Assembly: GCA_041487075.1 (NCBI GenBank)
Contig: JBGPMO010000017.1
Coordinates: forward strand, 1 to 10,066
Length of the DNA: 10,066 nucleotides
Source: JBGPMO01 sp041487075
Lineage (GTDB): Bacteria; Patescibacteriota; Minisyncoccia; UBA6257; 1-14-0-10-40-38
Direction: 5' to 3'
Shown here piece by piece: positions 1-6,038 of this stretch. Below the pieces are notes generated by a model. It worked only from the letters and a program-made list of their open reading frames with translations, ran no database searches and was not told the DNA's origin. The position numbers and the translations under genes were made by a program. Position 1 is the first letter of the stretch. Each line of letters opens with the position of its first letter.

Positions 1-1
1 C

Positions 2-241
2 CGGGTTGCGATCCCTTCCTATCGAGTGCGTGCCGGAGACGTTATTACTATCCGGCCTCAATCCAAGGGCCAGCCTCTTTTTCGTGAACTTTCAACCACG
101 CTCAAGAAATACCAACCGCCGTCGTGGCTCTCCCTTGATGCGGATTCGCTCGAGGGCAAGGTACTTTCGGAGCCGAAAGATTTTAACAAAGATTTTGATG
201 TAAACTTGGTCGTAGATTATTATTCAAAAATGGTAAAATAG
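2..241 (+). CDS. rpsD: 30S ribosomal protein S4, C-terminal part (5' truncated by window edge)
   Basis: S4 binds 16S rRNA early in small-subunit assembly and forms part of the mRNA entry region. The reading frame is open from base 2 and ends at TAG 239-241, giving 79 residues of the C-terminal end. The segment RVAIPSYRVRAGDVITIRP matches the end of the S4 RNA-binding domain, where family members read close to PSYxVkpGDvI. The terminal VVDYYSKMVK matches the usual S4 ending (I-V-E-Y/F-Y-S-+). The GTG at base 26 is only an internal Val codon, so no start lies in the window. rpoA starts 12 bases after the stop, the usual rpsD-rpoA order of the alpha operon, so co-transcription is likely. Identification is firm; the N-terminal two thirds cannot be seen. 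Confidence 0.93.
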   Translation, partial: RVAIPSYRVRAGDVITIRPQSKGQPLFRELSTTLKKYQPPSWLSLDADSLEGKVLSEPKDFNKDFDVNLVVDYYSKMVK

Positions 242-253
242 GATTTACACGCC

Positions 254-1021
254 ATGAAGTATGATTCTTTAAGCGAAACAGCAGCCATTAAAGTCGTTTC
301 CGAAACGGAGCACGAAGGTGTTTTTGAAATTGAAGGACTCTACACCGGCTACGGCACTACCATTGGGAATACTCTTCGCCGCGTGCTGCTTTCATCGCTT
401 CCGGGGGCCGCAGTGACACAAGTGAAGGTGAAGGGAGTCAACCATGAATTTTCTACGATTGCTGGCGTGGCGGAGGATATGGTGGAAATAGTGTTAAATC
501 TCAAACGAGTTCGTTTTCGTATGCATACGGATGAGCCACAGACGCTTTCGCTGAAAGTGAAAGGAGAGGGAAAGGTTACGGCAGGAGCCATTACGGCAAC
601 TGCCGACGTAGAAGTTATTACGCCTGATGCAGTCATTGCCACCATTACCGACAAATCGGCTGAACTCGACTTTGAACTTACGATTGAAAAAGGACTTGGC
701 TACGTTCCTGCTGAGGCGCGCCGTTCAGAAAAACTTTCGATCGGCGTTCTCGCCGTTGACGCTATTTTTTCACCAGTCACCAAAGTAAATTTCACCGTTG
801 AAAATATGCGCGTTGGCGACCGTACCGACTATAATCGTCTTCGGATCGCCATTCAAACCGACGGCAGCATTACTCCCTCCCAGGCATTCTTGAAATCGAG
901 CCGGATTCTTCAGGATTATTTTACTAAGATAGCTGCTATTGAAGTAAAAGAAACTGTGCCGCAATCATCCGGCAAAGTTGAAAAAAAGAGCCCGGCAAAA
1001 CGCAAGAAAAAAGTCGTATGA
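254..1021 (+). CDS. rpoA: DNA-directed RNA polymerase subunit alpha, lacking the C-terminal domain
   Basis: The alpha subunit dimerises to scaffold beta and beta-prime during RNA polymerase assembly. The N-terminal domain is clear: GYGTTIGNTLRRVLLSSLPG at residues 32-51 is the dimerisation/beta-contact signature (LRR at 41-43), followed by HEFSTIAGVAEDMVEIVLNLK (64-84). The closing strands and helix (PVTKVNFTVENMRVGDRTD, then DGSITPSQAFLKSSRIL) run to about residue 222. The protein ends at residue 255, against about 310-330 in most bacteria. What follows residue 227 is a short lysine-rich tail (KKSPAKRKKKVV) with no helix-hairpin-helix alpha-CTD. The ATG at 254 has a weak AGGA at 240-243. The stop overlaps the rplQ start as ATGA (1018-1021), which implies translational coupling. 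Loss of the CTD implies no UP-element or class I activator contact through alpha; this is an inference. Confidence 0.96.
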   Translation: MKYDSLSETAAIKVVSETEHEGVFEIEGLYTGYGTTIGNTLRRVLLSSLPGAAVTQVKVKGVNHEFSTIAGVAEDMVEIVLNLKRVRFRMHTDEPQTLSLKVKGEGKVTAGAITATADVEVITPDAVIATITDKSAELDFELTIEKGLGYVPAEARRSEKLSIGVLAVDAIFSPVTKVNFTVENMRVGDRTDYNRLRIAIQTDGSITPSQAFLKSSRILQDYFTKIAAIEVKETVPQSSGKVEKKSPAKRKKKVV

Positions 1022-1353
1022 GAAAATTCCATCGCATCCGCGGCCGTCGCCGAATTTTTATCCGTACCCTTGCATCAAATTTGGTAGTAAGGGGGAAAAT
1101 TGAAACGACCATCCCGCGCGCAAAGGAGATTCGGCCGCTTGTGGAACGCTTTGTGACCATTGCGAAGCGGCAGAATTTGCACAGCCTTCGGCTTTTGAAA
1201 AGCCGGCTCCCCGCCGCATCAGCCGAGAAGCTGTATTACGATATCGCACCGCGCTATCAAAATCGCAACGGCGGCTATTTGCGGATTACCAAGGAAGCAA
1301 ACACACGGAAACGCGATGGCACTTCGCTTGCCATTATTGCATTCGTAGAATAA
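1018..1353 (+). CDS. rplQ: 50S ribosomal protein L17, short form
   Basis: L17 is a large-subunit protein near the exit-tunnel side of the ribosome. The 111-residue product keeps the family core: R-T-L-A-S-N-L-V near residues 16-23, then IETTIPRAKEIRPLVERFVTIAK (28-50), and the C-terminal YYDIAPRYQNRNGGYLRI stretch, where L17 proteins have a glycine-rich GGYtRI motif. E. coli L17 is 127 residues. Here the N-terminus is shortened: MRKFHRIRGRRRIF replaces the longer MRHRKxGRKLNRtSsHR-type start. The C-terminus ends soon after the last strand. The ATG overlaps the rpoA stop codon by four bases, so there is no independent ribosome binding site and coupling to rpoA is expected. In many bacteria transporter genes and truA lie between rplQ and rplM; here they are absent. 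Confidence 0.95.
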   Translation: MRKFHRIRGRRRIFIRTLASNLVVRGKIETTIPRAKEIRPLVERFVTIAKRQNLHSLRLLKSRLPAASAEKLYYDIAPRYQNRNGGYLRITKEANTRKRDGTSLAIIAFVE

Positions 1354-1370
1354 TAATCGGGAACGAATTA

Positions 1371-1379
1371 TGTTATAAG
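1371..1379 (+). promoter_or_regulatory. Candidate extended -10 promoter for rplM-rpsI
   Basis: The 48-base gap between rplQ and rplM contains TGTTATAAG, which fits an extended -10 element (TG, one base, TATAAG hexamer at 1374-1379). No convincing -35 lies at the expected distance, as expected for an extended -10 promoter. A start about 7 bases downstream would give a leader of roughly 16 bases with no Shine-Dalgarno sequence. The same ten bases, GTTATAAGTT, occur ahead of frr. Pattern only, no direct evidence of activity. Confidence 0.35.
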
Positions 1380-1401
1380 TTGTAAATTATTAGTTACTAC
1401 T

Positions 1402-1743
1402 ATGGAATACATTATTAACGCAGAACATCAGAGACTTGGCAGGCTCGCCTCGCATATTGCGGTGATTCTTCAAGGCAAGCTTTCTCCTGGATACGAACCC
1501 CGGCTTTCCGGGAAGGATCGGGTTGTGGTAAAAAATATCGGTAAGATGAGCGTGTCCGGCGAGAAAGCATCTCAAAAGGTATACTATCGCCACACCGGCT
1601 ATATGGGGCATCTTCGGGAGCGAACATTCGAGGAGGCATTTGCGCGATCACCCGCAGCAGTGCTTCGCCGGGCAGTCGCTCATATGCTCCCGAAAAATCG
1701 TCTTCAAACGTCGCGTCTTGCTCGTCTCAAAATTGAGCATTAA
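1402..1743 (+). CDS. rplM: 50S ribosomal protein L13, compact form
   Basis: L13 is one of the early assembly proteins of the large subunit. The 113-residue sequence begins directly at the core: MEYIINAEHQRLGRLASHIA matches the family's W/Y-x-[IV]-D-A-x-x-x-x-L-G-R-L-A-[ST] segment. It continues with a shortened basic loop (GKLSPGYEPR), KDRVVVKNIGKMSVSGEK (residues 38-55, family N-A-x-K-[VI]-x-[VL]-T-G-x-K), KVYYRHTGYMGHL (59-71) and AVAHMLPKNRL (90-100, family V-x-G-M-L-P-x-x). E. coli L13 has 142 residues with extensions at both ends; both are trimmed here. The start is ATG 1402, preceded by an AT-rich leader without a Shine-Dalgarno motif. The stop lies 5 bases before rpsI, the near-universal rplM-rpsI pair. 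Confidence 0.96.
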   Translation: MEYIINAEHQRLGRLASHIAVILQGKLSPGYEPRLSGKDRVVVKNIGKMSVSGEKASQKVYYRHTGYMGHLRERTFEEAFARSPAAVLRRAVAHMLPKNRLQTSRLARLKIEH

Positions 1744-1748
1744 CGTAT

Positions 1749-2183
1749 ATGGCCATTGCCGCTATTCAAAAATCGAAACCAGGAGATGCGAAGCGTGAAC
1801 GCTATCTTGAAACGACGGGCGGGAGAAAAACGGCGCAGGCGCGCGTTCGTCTTTTTACGACTGGCACCGGCATCATGGTTAATGACCGCGATTATCAGGT
1901 GTATTTTAAAGATCTCAAAAATCAAATGAAAGTCATGGCGCCGTTTGATTTCGTGAAAGTTGCTGATCGGGTTCGCGCCACCGTAAAAGTTTCTGGCGGC
2001 GGTATTACTGCGCAAGCAGAGGCGGTACGGAATGCACTCGCAAAAGCACTCGTTAAATTTGACGCTGAATTTAAAAAGCGGCTCCGCCGCGCAGGATTTA
2101 TTACGCGGGATGCTCGGATGGTGGAACGTAAGAAATATGGCTTAAAGAAAGCGCGCCGCGCACCGCAATGGGCGAAACGATAG
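1749..2183 (+). CDS. rpsI: 30S ribosomal protein S9
   Basis: S9 sits in the head of the small subunit and its C-terminal tail reaches the P-site tRNA. The 144-residue product has a lysine-rich leader, then ETTGGRKTAQARVRLFTTGTG (family GxGRRKxAxARVrl), NDRDYQVYF, and a central block with GGGITAQAEAVRNALAKAL (family GGGxxGQAxAirhgiaraL). It ends DARMVERKKYGLKKARRAPQ then WAKR. The final Lys-Arg is the conserved tail that contacts tRNA, so the gene is complete. Translation probably follows rplM closely (5-base gap). The last 23 coding bases (2161-2183) are repeated exactly at 2286-2308, and the first 12 of them form a perfect hairpin arm with 2188-2199, so the 3' end of this gene is also part of a repeat structure. 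Confidence 0.97.
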   Translation: MAIAAIQKSKPGDAKRERYLETTGGRKTAQARVRLFTTGTGIMVNDRDYQVYFKDLKNQMKVMAPFDFVKVADRVRATVKVSGGGITAQAEAVRNALAKALVKFDAEFKKRLRRAGFITRDARMVERKKYGLKKARRAPQWAKR

Positions 2184-2199
2184 TAATCCCATTGCGGTG
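2161..2199 (+). repeat. Perfect 12-bp inverted repeat overlapping the rpsI stop codon
   Basis: CACCGCAATGGG (2161-2172) and CCCATTGCGGTG (2188-2199) are exact reverse complements separated by 15 bases that contain the rpsI TAG. The RNA would fold into a strong hairpin at the end of rpsI. No T-run follows, so it is not a standard intrinsic terminator. It may instead stabilise the 3' end of the ribosomal operon message or mark an inserted element. The right arm can also pair with an identical left-arm copy at 2286-2297. Confidence 0.7.
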
Positions 2200-2209
2200 G
2201 GAAAGGGGT

Positions 2210-2231
2210 CGGGGAAACGGTAGTTTCCCCG
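2210..2231 (+). repeat. Second hairpin downstream of rpsI, 9-bp stem and 4-base loop
   Basis: CGGGGAAAC (2210-2218) pairs exactly with GTTTCCCCG (2223-2231) around the loop GGTA. The stem is GC-rich and followed by TGGCGGAAATAC, not a T-tract, so Rho-independent termination is doubtful. Its left arm and loop (GAAACGGTAG) resemble the loop region of the preceding hairpin (GAAACGATAG), suggesting that the two arose from one ancestral unit. Confidence 0.6.
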
Positions 2232-2324
2232 TGGCGGAAATACTAAAACCGATGGGTGTTAAGGAGCTCTACTCGAGCAGAGCGACACCGCAATGGGCGA
2301 AACGATAGCAAGCAATTTTCGGAG

Positions 2325-2756
2325 ATGGCAACATTCATCACCTCTTCGCGTTTTATTCTTTCGCTCATTATCCTTATTTTTGTTCTGAATTCTTTAGCGC
2401 TTTATTCCGGCTGGTACACGACGACAAACCCGATTGATAAGCTCTACCATGTTCTTGGCGGATTTTGGCTTGGGGCGCTCCTGTTTTATCTGAGGCGGGT
2501 ATGGGCCGGACTCATTGTTTTTTCAGACAGCTTTTGGGGACGTATGATTGCCGTTCTTGCCGCTGCCGCCCTCGTTGGTTTGGGTTGGGAATTTTTCGAA
2601 TTTGGGATTGATACCTTACTTGCCCCGCCGGGCACCCATATTGCCCAGGGAGACTTAGTGGACACTATGGGCGATCTTGCTGGAGATCTTTTTGGCGCTT
2701 TTATTTTTGCCCTGCTTTATACTTTCGGCAGCCGGGAGCAAAAGAAGGCGCCCTAG
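2325..2756 (+). CDS. Small integral membrane protein, YjdF/DUF2238-like pattern
   Basis: The 143-residue product has about four hydrophobic helices (near residues 9-28, 43-57, 73-90 and 117-133) and a short charged C-terminus (SREQKKAP). Conserved-looking polar residues lie in or next to the helices: D38, YHVLGG (41-46), GWEFFEFGID (87-96) and a GDLVDTMGDLAGDLFGA block (109-125). This order (His before a small-residue helix, WE-x-x-E, then D-x-x-D-T-x-x-D) recalls the YjdF/DUF2238 family, whose function is not well established; I recognise only the pattern. The start could be GTG 2256, which would add 23 polar residues derived from the repeat region. I prefer ATG 2325 because hydrophobic sequence begins there. 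The gene sits between ribosomal genes and murA with repeats close by, so it may be a later insertion. Confidence 0.75.
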   Translation: MATFITSSRFILSLIILIFVLNSLALYSGWYTTTNPIDKLYHVLGGFWLGALLFYLRRVWAGLIVFSDSFWGRMIAVLAAAALVGLGWEFFEFGIDTLLAPPGTHIAQGDLVDTMGDLAGDLFGAFIFALLYTFGSREQKKAP

Positions 2757-2806
2757 GATGGGTGTTGAGGAACGGTATCCGCATCCTTTTTTATTCTCTC
2801 GAGTGC

Positions 2807-2815
2807 TGGTAGAAT
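2807..2815 (+). promoter_or_regulatory. Candidate extended -10 promoter for murA
   Basis: TGGTAGAAT fits an extended -10 (TG at 2807-2808, hexamer TAGAAT at 2810-2815) in the 80-bp gap before murA. The region at the -35 position is only a T-rich run (2787-2792). Initiation near 2822 would leave a leader of about 15 bases without a Shine-Dalgarno motif. Sequence pattern only. Confidence 0.35.
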
Positions 2816-2836
2816 TGGGGCGATTTCATTTAATCT

Positions 2837-4129
2837 ATGCCATTTATTATCCATGGGGGAGAACGGCTTCAAGGAGGTATTTATCTTTCAGGAGCAAAGA
2901 ACGCGGCAACCAAAATGATGATTGCCTCGCTCTTGACCGAAGAGCCGTGCATCTTGAGAAATTATCCGGCGATCGGCGACGTTGCTATTACGGAAGAACT
3001 GTGCCGATCGCTTGGCACGGATATGCTTCGGCGCGGTAATGTGCTCGAGCTTCACACCCCCACCATCGAGCGCACAAAAGTCCCCCTGCTTTCTCGGCGG
3101 AATCGTGTTCCTATTCTTGCGTTAGGGCCGCTTCTCGCGCGCGTCGGTGCAGCGGAGATTCCGCTTGTAGGAGGAGACCAGATTGGGCCGCGGCCAGTCA
3201 ATTTTCATCTTACGGCGCTTCGGTCCATGGGCGCGGTCATCAAGAAGGGAGAAAATTCATATACGGCCGAGGCGAAAGGCGGCCTGCATGGTGCGCGGAT
3301 CCGTTTTGATTATCCAAGCGTAGGAGCCACGGAGAACGTTATTCTTGCGGCGACGCTCGCCAAAGGGCGTACGTTCATCGAGAACGCGGCTATGGAGCCG
3401 GAGCTCATCGATCTCGTAAAAATGCTCCAGAACATGGGCGCTATTATTGAGCTTGGCGCGAATCGCACTATCTATATTGATGGCGTCCGTACCCTTCATG
3501 GAGTAGCGCACGAGATTATTCCTGATCGGAATGAGGCCGTTTCTTTTGCTTGCCTTGCGGTCGCAAGCGGCGGAAGTGTTTTTGTGCGCGGCGCTCTTCA
3601 AGAGCATCTCATTACTTTTTTGAATGCGCTCCGGCGCATCGGCGGAGACTACGAAGTCTTAGAAGGAGGGATTCGCTTTTGGCGCCCGAATTCGCTCCGC
3701 GGCCTTTGTCTTGAGACTGATACTCATCCGGGATTCATGACGGATTGGCAGCAGCCGTTTACGGTGCTGCTCACGCAAGCAGAGGGGATCTCGAAGGTGC
3801 ATGAAACCGTGTATGAGGATCGTTTTGGATATGTCGAAGACTTGAATTCAATGGGGGCAAAGATTAGAGTATCGGAAGAGTGCCTGGGAGAATTGCCGTG
3901 CCGGTTTACAGGGAAGCAATTTCCGCATAGTATTACGCTTTCTGGCCCTACGCCGCTTCACGCGAGGTCCTTGCAGGTGCGTGATTTGCGTGCGGGCATC
4001 GCACATATTATTGCGGCGCTTGTGGCGAAGGGAGAATCAGTTATTGAAGGGATTGAGGAAATCGATCGTGGATACGAACGGATCGACGAACGACTCCGTG
4101 AATTAGGAGCAGATATTCGACGAGTGTAG
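2837..4129 (+). CDS. murA: UDP-N-acetylglucosamine 1-carboxyvinyltransferase (MurA), Cys-to-Asp type
   Basis: MurA transfers enolpyruvate from phosphoenolpyruvate to UDP-GlcNAc, the first committed step of peptidoglycan synthesis in the cytoplasm. At 430 residues it has normal family length. Visible landmarks are SGAKNAAT with K21-N22 (UDP-GlcNAc/PEP binding), ALGPLLAR (95-102), the active-site loop VGGDQIGPRPVNFHL (111-125), SVGATENVILAA (161-172), IPDRNEA (228-234), DTHPGFMTDWQQP with D303 (general base region), and VRDLRAGIA with R385. The loop residue that is Cys115 in E. coli is Asp114 here (GAC at 3176-3178). Asp at this site is known in mycobacterial and chlamydial MurA, remains active and gives natural fosfomycin insensitivity. 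ATG 2837 is the first in-frame start matching the family N-terminus (hGGxxLxGxixlSGAKNA). Presence of murA and two mreB genes supports a walled cell. Confidence 0.97.
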   Translation: MPFIIHGGERLQGGIYLSGAKNAATKMMIASLLTEEPCILRNYPAIGDVAITEELCRSLGTDMLRRGNVLELHTPTIERTKVPLLSRRNRVPILALGPLLARVGAAEIPLVGGDQIGPRPVNFHLTALRSMGAVIKKGENSYTAEAKGGLHGARIRFDYPSVGATENVILAATLAKGRTFIENAAMEPELIDLVKMLQNMGAIIELGANRTIYIDGVRTLHGVAHEIIPDRNEAVSFACLAVASGGSVFVRGALQEHLITFLNALRRIGGDYEVLEGGIRFWRPNSLRGLCLETDTHPGFMTDWQQPFTVLLTQAEGISKVHETVYEDRFGYVEDLNSMGAKIRVSEECLGELPCRFTGKQFPHSITLSGPTPLHARSLQVRDLRAGIAHIIAALVAKGESVIEGIEEIDRGYERIDERLRELGADIRRV

Positions 4130-4280
4130 CGAGGAGAACCGAGCACGTAATCTTTACTATAGAGAAACGCATGAAAAAGGAATTCCATAATCAGGCCTAT
4201 AAAAAAGACACGATTGCTGGGCACGTTATGTGCTTAGTGCTCGTGCGCCATTATTCGTTTCACTCATAAGCACACTTCGC

Positions 4281-5288
4281 ATGTTTACTCGCAAAATCGG
4301 CATTGATTTAGGAACGGCGAATACCATCGTTTTTGTTCCCGGTAAGGGCTTTATTATCAATGAGCCAACGATTGTAGCTCTTGCTCTTCCCGAAAACAGC
4401 GTTCTTGCGGTGGGGCGTGAGGCAAAGGAAATGATCGGCCGAACCCCGGAAGACATTGTCGCATACCGTCCGTTAAAGGACGGGGTTATTGCTGATTATT
4501 ATATTACGAAAGCGATGCTTCGTTATTTTATAGCGAAGGCAATCGGGCCAATGAATATGTTCCGCCCGGAAGTGGTCATTTCGGTGCCCGCGGGCATTAC
4601 GGCAACCGAGCGCCGCGCCGTTATCAATGCGGCGCGTGAAGCAGGCGCCAAGGAAGCGTTTGTGGTTAAGGAACCGATTCTTGCGGCTTTAGGCGCCGGC
4701 ATCCCGATTAATGGGCACATCGGGAATATGATTATCAATATTGGCGGAGGAACGTCTGAAGTGGCAGTAGTGTCCTTAGGCGGCATTGTGAGCTGGACAT
4801 CGCTCCGGGTTGCCGGCAATAAATTCGATCAGGCGATTATAGACTATCTTAAAAAGAAGCACGCGCTTTCGATTGGGGAACAGACCGCAGAAACTATCAA
4901 GATGGAAATTGGCACAGCCCTTCCCTCGAAAGACCAGCTTGAGTTTCGCGTGCGGGGCCGCGATCTTGTCTCCTGGCTTCCCAAGGATATTATTGTGCGT
5001 TCGAATGAAATCGCCGAAGCGTTCGCCCCTTATCTTATGGATATTGCCACTTCAGTGCAAAACGTGTTCAACAGCACGCCTCCTGAGCTTGTTGCCGATA
5101 TTATGGAAAAGGGCATTGTGCTTTCGGGAGGCGGCGCGCAAGTCCAGCATCTTGATGAATTTTTTAAGCGTATGACCGGCGTGCCCACCTATCTCGCCCA
5201 AGATCCGCTTTTTTGCGTTGCGAAAGGCACCGGGCTTATTTTAAATCACCTTGATATTTATAAAAAGACGCTTTTAAACAAAAGATAG
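4281..5288 (+). CDS. mreB: Rod-shape-determining actin homologue MreB (paralogue 1)
   Basis: MreB is a bacterial actin that forms membrane-associated filaments and guides the wall-synthesis machinery. The 335-residue product, normal for the family, starts MFTRKIGIDLGTANTIVFV with phosphate-1 loop D9-L-G-T. It continues with RPLKDGVIADY (63-73), VVISVPAGITATERRAV (98-114), VVKEPILAALGAG with E131 (128-140), the phosphate-2 loop INIGGGTSEVAVVSLGGIV (152-170), and the adenosine motif GIVLSGGGAQVQHLDEFF near the C-terminus. The phosphate-2 motif usually reads D-I-G-G-G-T; here the Asp is Asn153 (AAT 4737-4739). ATG 4281 gives the family N-terminus; GTG 4230 would add 17 non-homologous residues. 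No Shine-Dalgarno motif is seen. A second mreB starts at 9446 with the normal Asp. The downstream gene is a clamp-loader-like protein, an unusual neighbour. Confidence 0.96.
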   Translation: MFTRKIGIDLGTANTIVFVPGKGFIINEPTIVALALPENSVLAVGREAKEMIGRTPEDIVAYRPLKDGVIADYYITKAMLRYFIAKAIGPMNMFRPEVVISVPAGITATERRAVINAAREAGAKEAFVVKEPILAALGAGIPINGHIGNMIINIGGGTSEVAVVSLGGIVSWTSLRVAGNKFDQAIIDYLKKKHALSIGEQTAETIKMEIGTALPSKDQLEFRVRGRDLVSWLPKDIIVRSNEIAEAFAPYLMDIATSVQNVFNSTPPELVADIMEKGIVLSGGGAQVQHLDEFFKRMTGVPTYLAQDPLFCVAKGTGLILNHLDIYKKTLLNKR

Positions 5289-5312
5289 ATTTGAGTTTTA
5301 GCTTGGTACGGC

Positions 5313-6038
5313 ATGGCTTTTATCGCTGATTTACAAAAAGACTTCAAACGGCTGCTCACGCACCATCGTCTTGGCCAGAGTTATCTTATTTTTGGCGAGG
5401 CGTCGCTCGCGGCGGCTCGATTTGTCCGAGAGTTCGCCCGCTTTCTTGAAGGAAAAGAGGGAGCGGCATCACACGAGCCGCTCCTTGATGCCCTATGGTG
5501 CGATGGCGCGACAACCGGCATTGAAGAGGTGCGGGATTTGAGAAGGCGCCTTGAAGAGGCGCCGCTCCGCGCCCCGCGCCGTATGCTTGCCATTTTCGGC
5601 GCTGACCGATTGACCTTGCCTGCGCAACACGCCATTTTGAAGCTCGCAGAAGAGCCGCCGCAAGATGTCCTTTTGATGTTCACGGTTCGGAATCCAGAGG
5701 TATTGATTGCGCCGCTTGCTTCTCGTTTTCAAAAAATATATCTTTCGGATAAAGAAGTGTTCCTCGAGAGCGCGGACAATGATGTGGCGCGTGCCGCTCG
5801 CAATCTTCTTGCGGCAAAAGATGCGAAGGCACGGAATGAAATTTTTAAAAAACTCCTTGAGGAGGAGGCGGATCTTTTTCTGGTTGCGGCGCATCTCCTT
5901 GCCGAACTCAAAGCTGACCCTCTCCGCAACATAGTTCTGCTTAAATCACTGCTTGCTCGCCTCGCTCTCATGAACCAATTCAATGTGAATAAAAAGCTTC
6001 AGCTCGAAGCGGCATTTGGGGTAGCGACTAGTAAATAG
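5313..6038 (+). CDS. DNA polymerase III delta-prime-like subunit (short HolB homologue)
   Basis: The 241-residue protein resembles the delta-prime/gamma-tau clamp-loader ATPases that load the sliding clamp during replication. Supporting segments are an N-terminal HHRLGQSYLIFGEA (17-30, family rlpHAyLftGp), GIEEVRDLRRRLEEAPLRAPRRMLAIFGADRL (69-100, family qIRxLxxxxxxxpxxgxxkVxiIdxAdxm), AQHAILKLAEEPPQDVLLMF (104-123, the strongly conserved NALLKtLEEPP), and LASRFQKIYL (135-144, counterpart of the SRCqxi sensor). The Walker A lysine motif is absent: the loop is GEASLAAA. The zinc-binding cysteine cluster of many family members is also missing, so it is probably a non-hydrolysing delta-prime-type subunit. 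E. coli delta-prime has 334 residues; here the C-terminal collar domain is short. It starts 24 bases after mreB and is probably co-transcribed. Family is likely, exact subunit less certain. Confidence 0.82.
   Translation: MAFIADLQKDFKRLLTHHRLGQSYLIFGEASLAAARFVREFARFLEGKEGAASHEPLLDALWCDGATTGIEEVRDLRRRLEEAPLRAPRRMLAIFGADRLTLPAQHAILKLAEEPPQDVLLMFTVRNPEVLIAPLASRFQKIYLSDKEVFLESADNDVARAARNLLAAKDAKARNEIFKKLLEEEADLFLVAAHLLAELKADPLRNIVLLKSLLARLALMNQFNVNKKLQLEAAFGVATSK

Larger units (their letters stand above)
2161..2308 (+). repeat. 23-bp exact direct repeat of the rpsI 3' end (copies 125 bp apart)
   Basis: Bases 2161-2183, the final codons and stop of rpsI, recur without mismatch at 2286-2308. An exact 23-base match is not expected by chance in 10 kb. 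In the second copy the same peptide ending (PQWAKR, stop) is readable in a different frame, following an in-frame ATG at 2252. Between the copies lie the inverse arm 2188-2199 and a second hairpin at 2210-2231. The layout resembles either an integration footprint at a gene 3' end (core site duplicated, host gene preserved) or a small structured repeat that recombined with rpsI. Confidence 0.85.

Noticed and set aside
2188..2297. Mobile element with transposase
   Set aside because: The 110-bp interval has 12-bp inverted ends but no coding capacity for a transposase and no clean short target duplication; it is reported only as a repeat.
2677..3039. 120-codon frame spanning the murA 5' end
   Set aside because: It overlaps the membrane-protein 3' end and the conserved murA N-terminus in another frame; the sequence shows no family resemblance.
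4171..4269. 32-codon frame starting MKKEFHNQAYKKDTIAGHV in the murA-mreB gap
   Set aside because: It has a lysine-rich start but no ribosome binding site, no recognisable domain and an unremarkable C-terminal half; nothing distinguishes it from chance in AT-rich spacer.
4230..4280. GTG start extending mreB by 17 residues
   Set aside because: The extra residues do not resemble the MreB N-terminus, whereas ATG 4281 starts directly at the conserved RKIGIDLGTANT segment.
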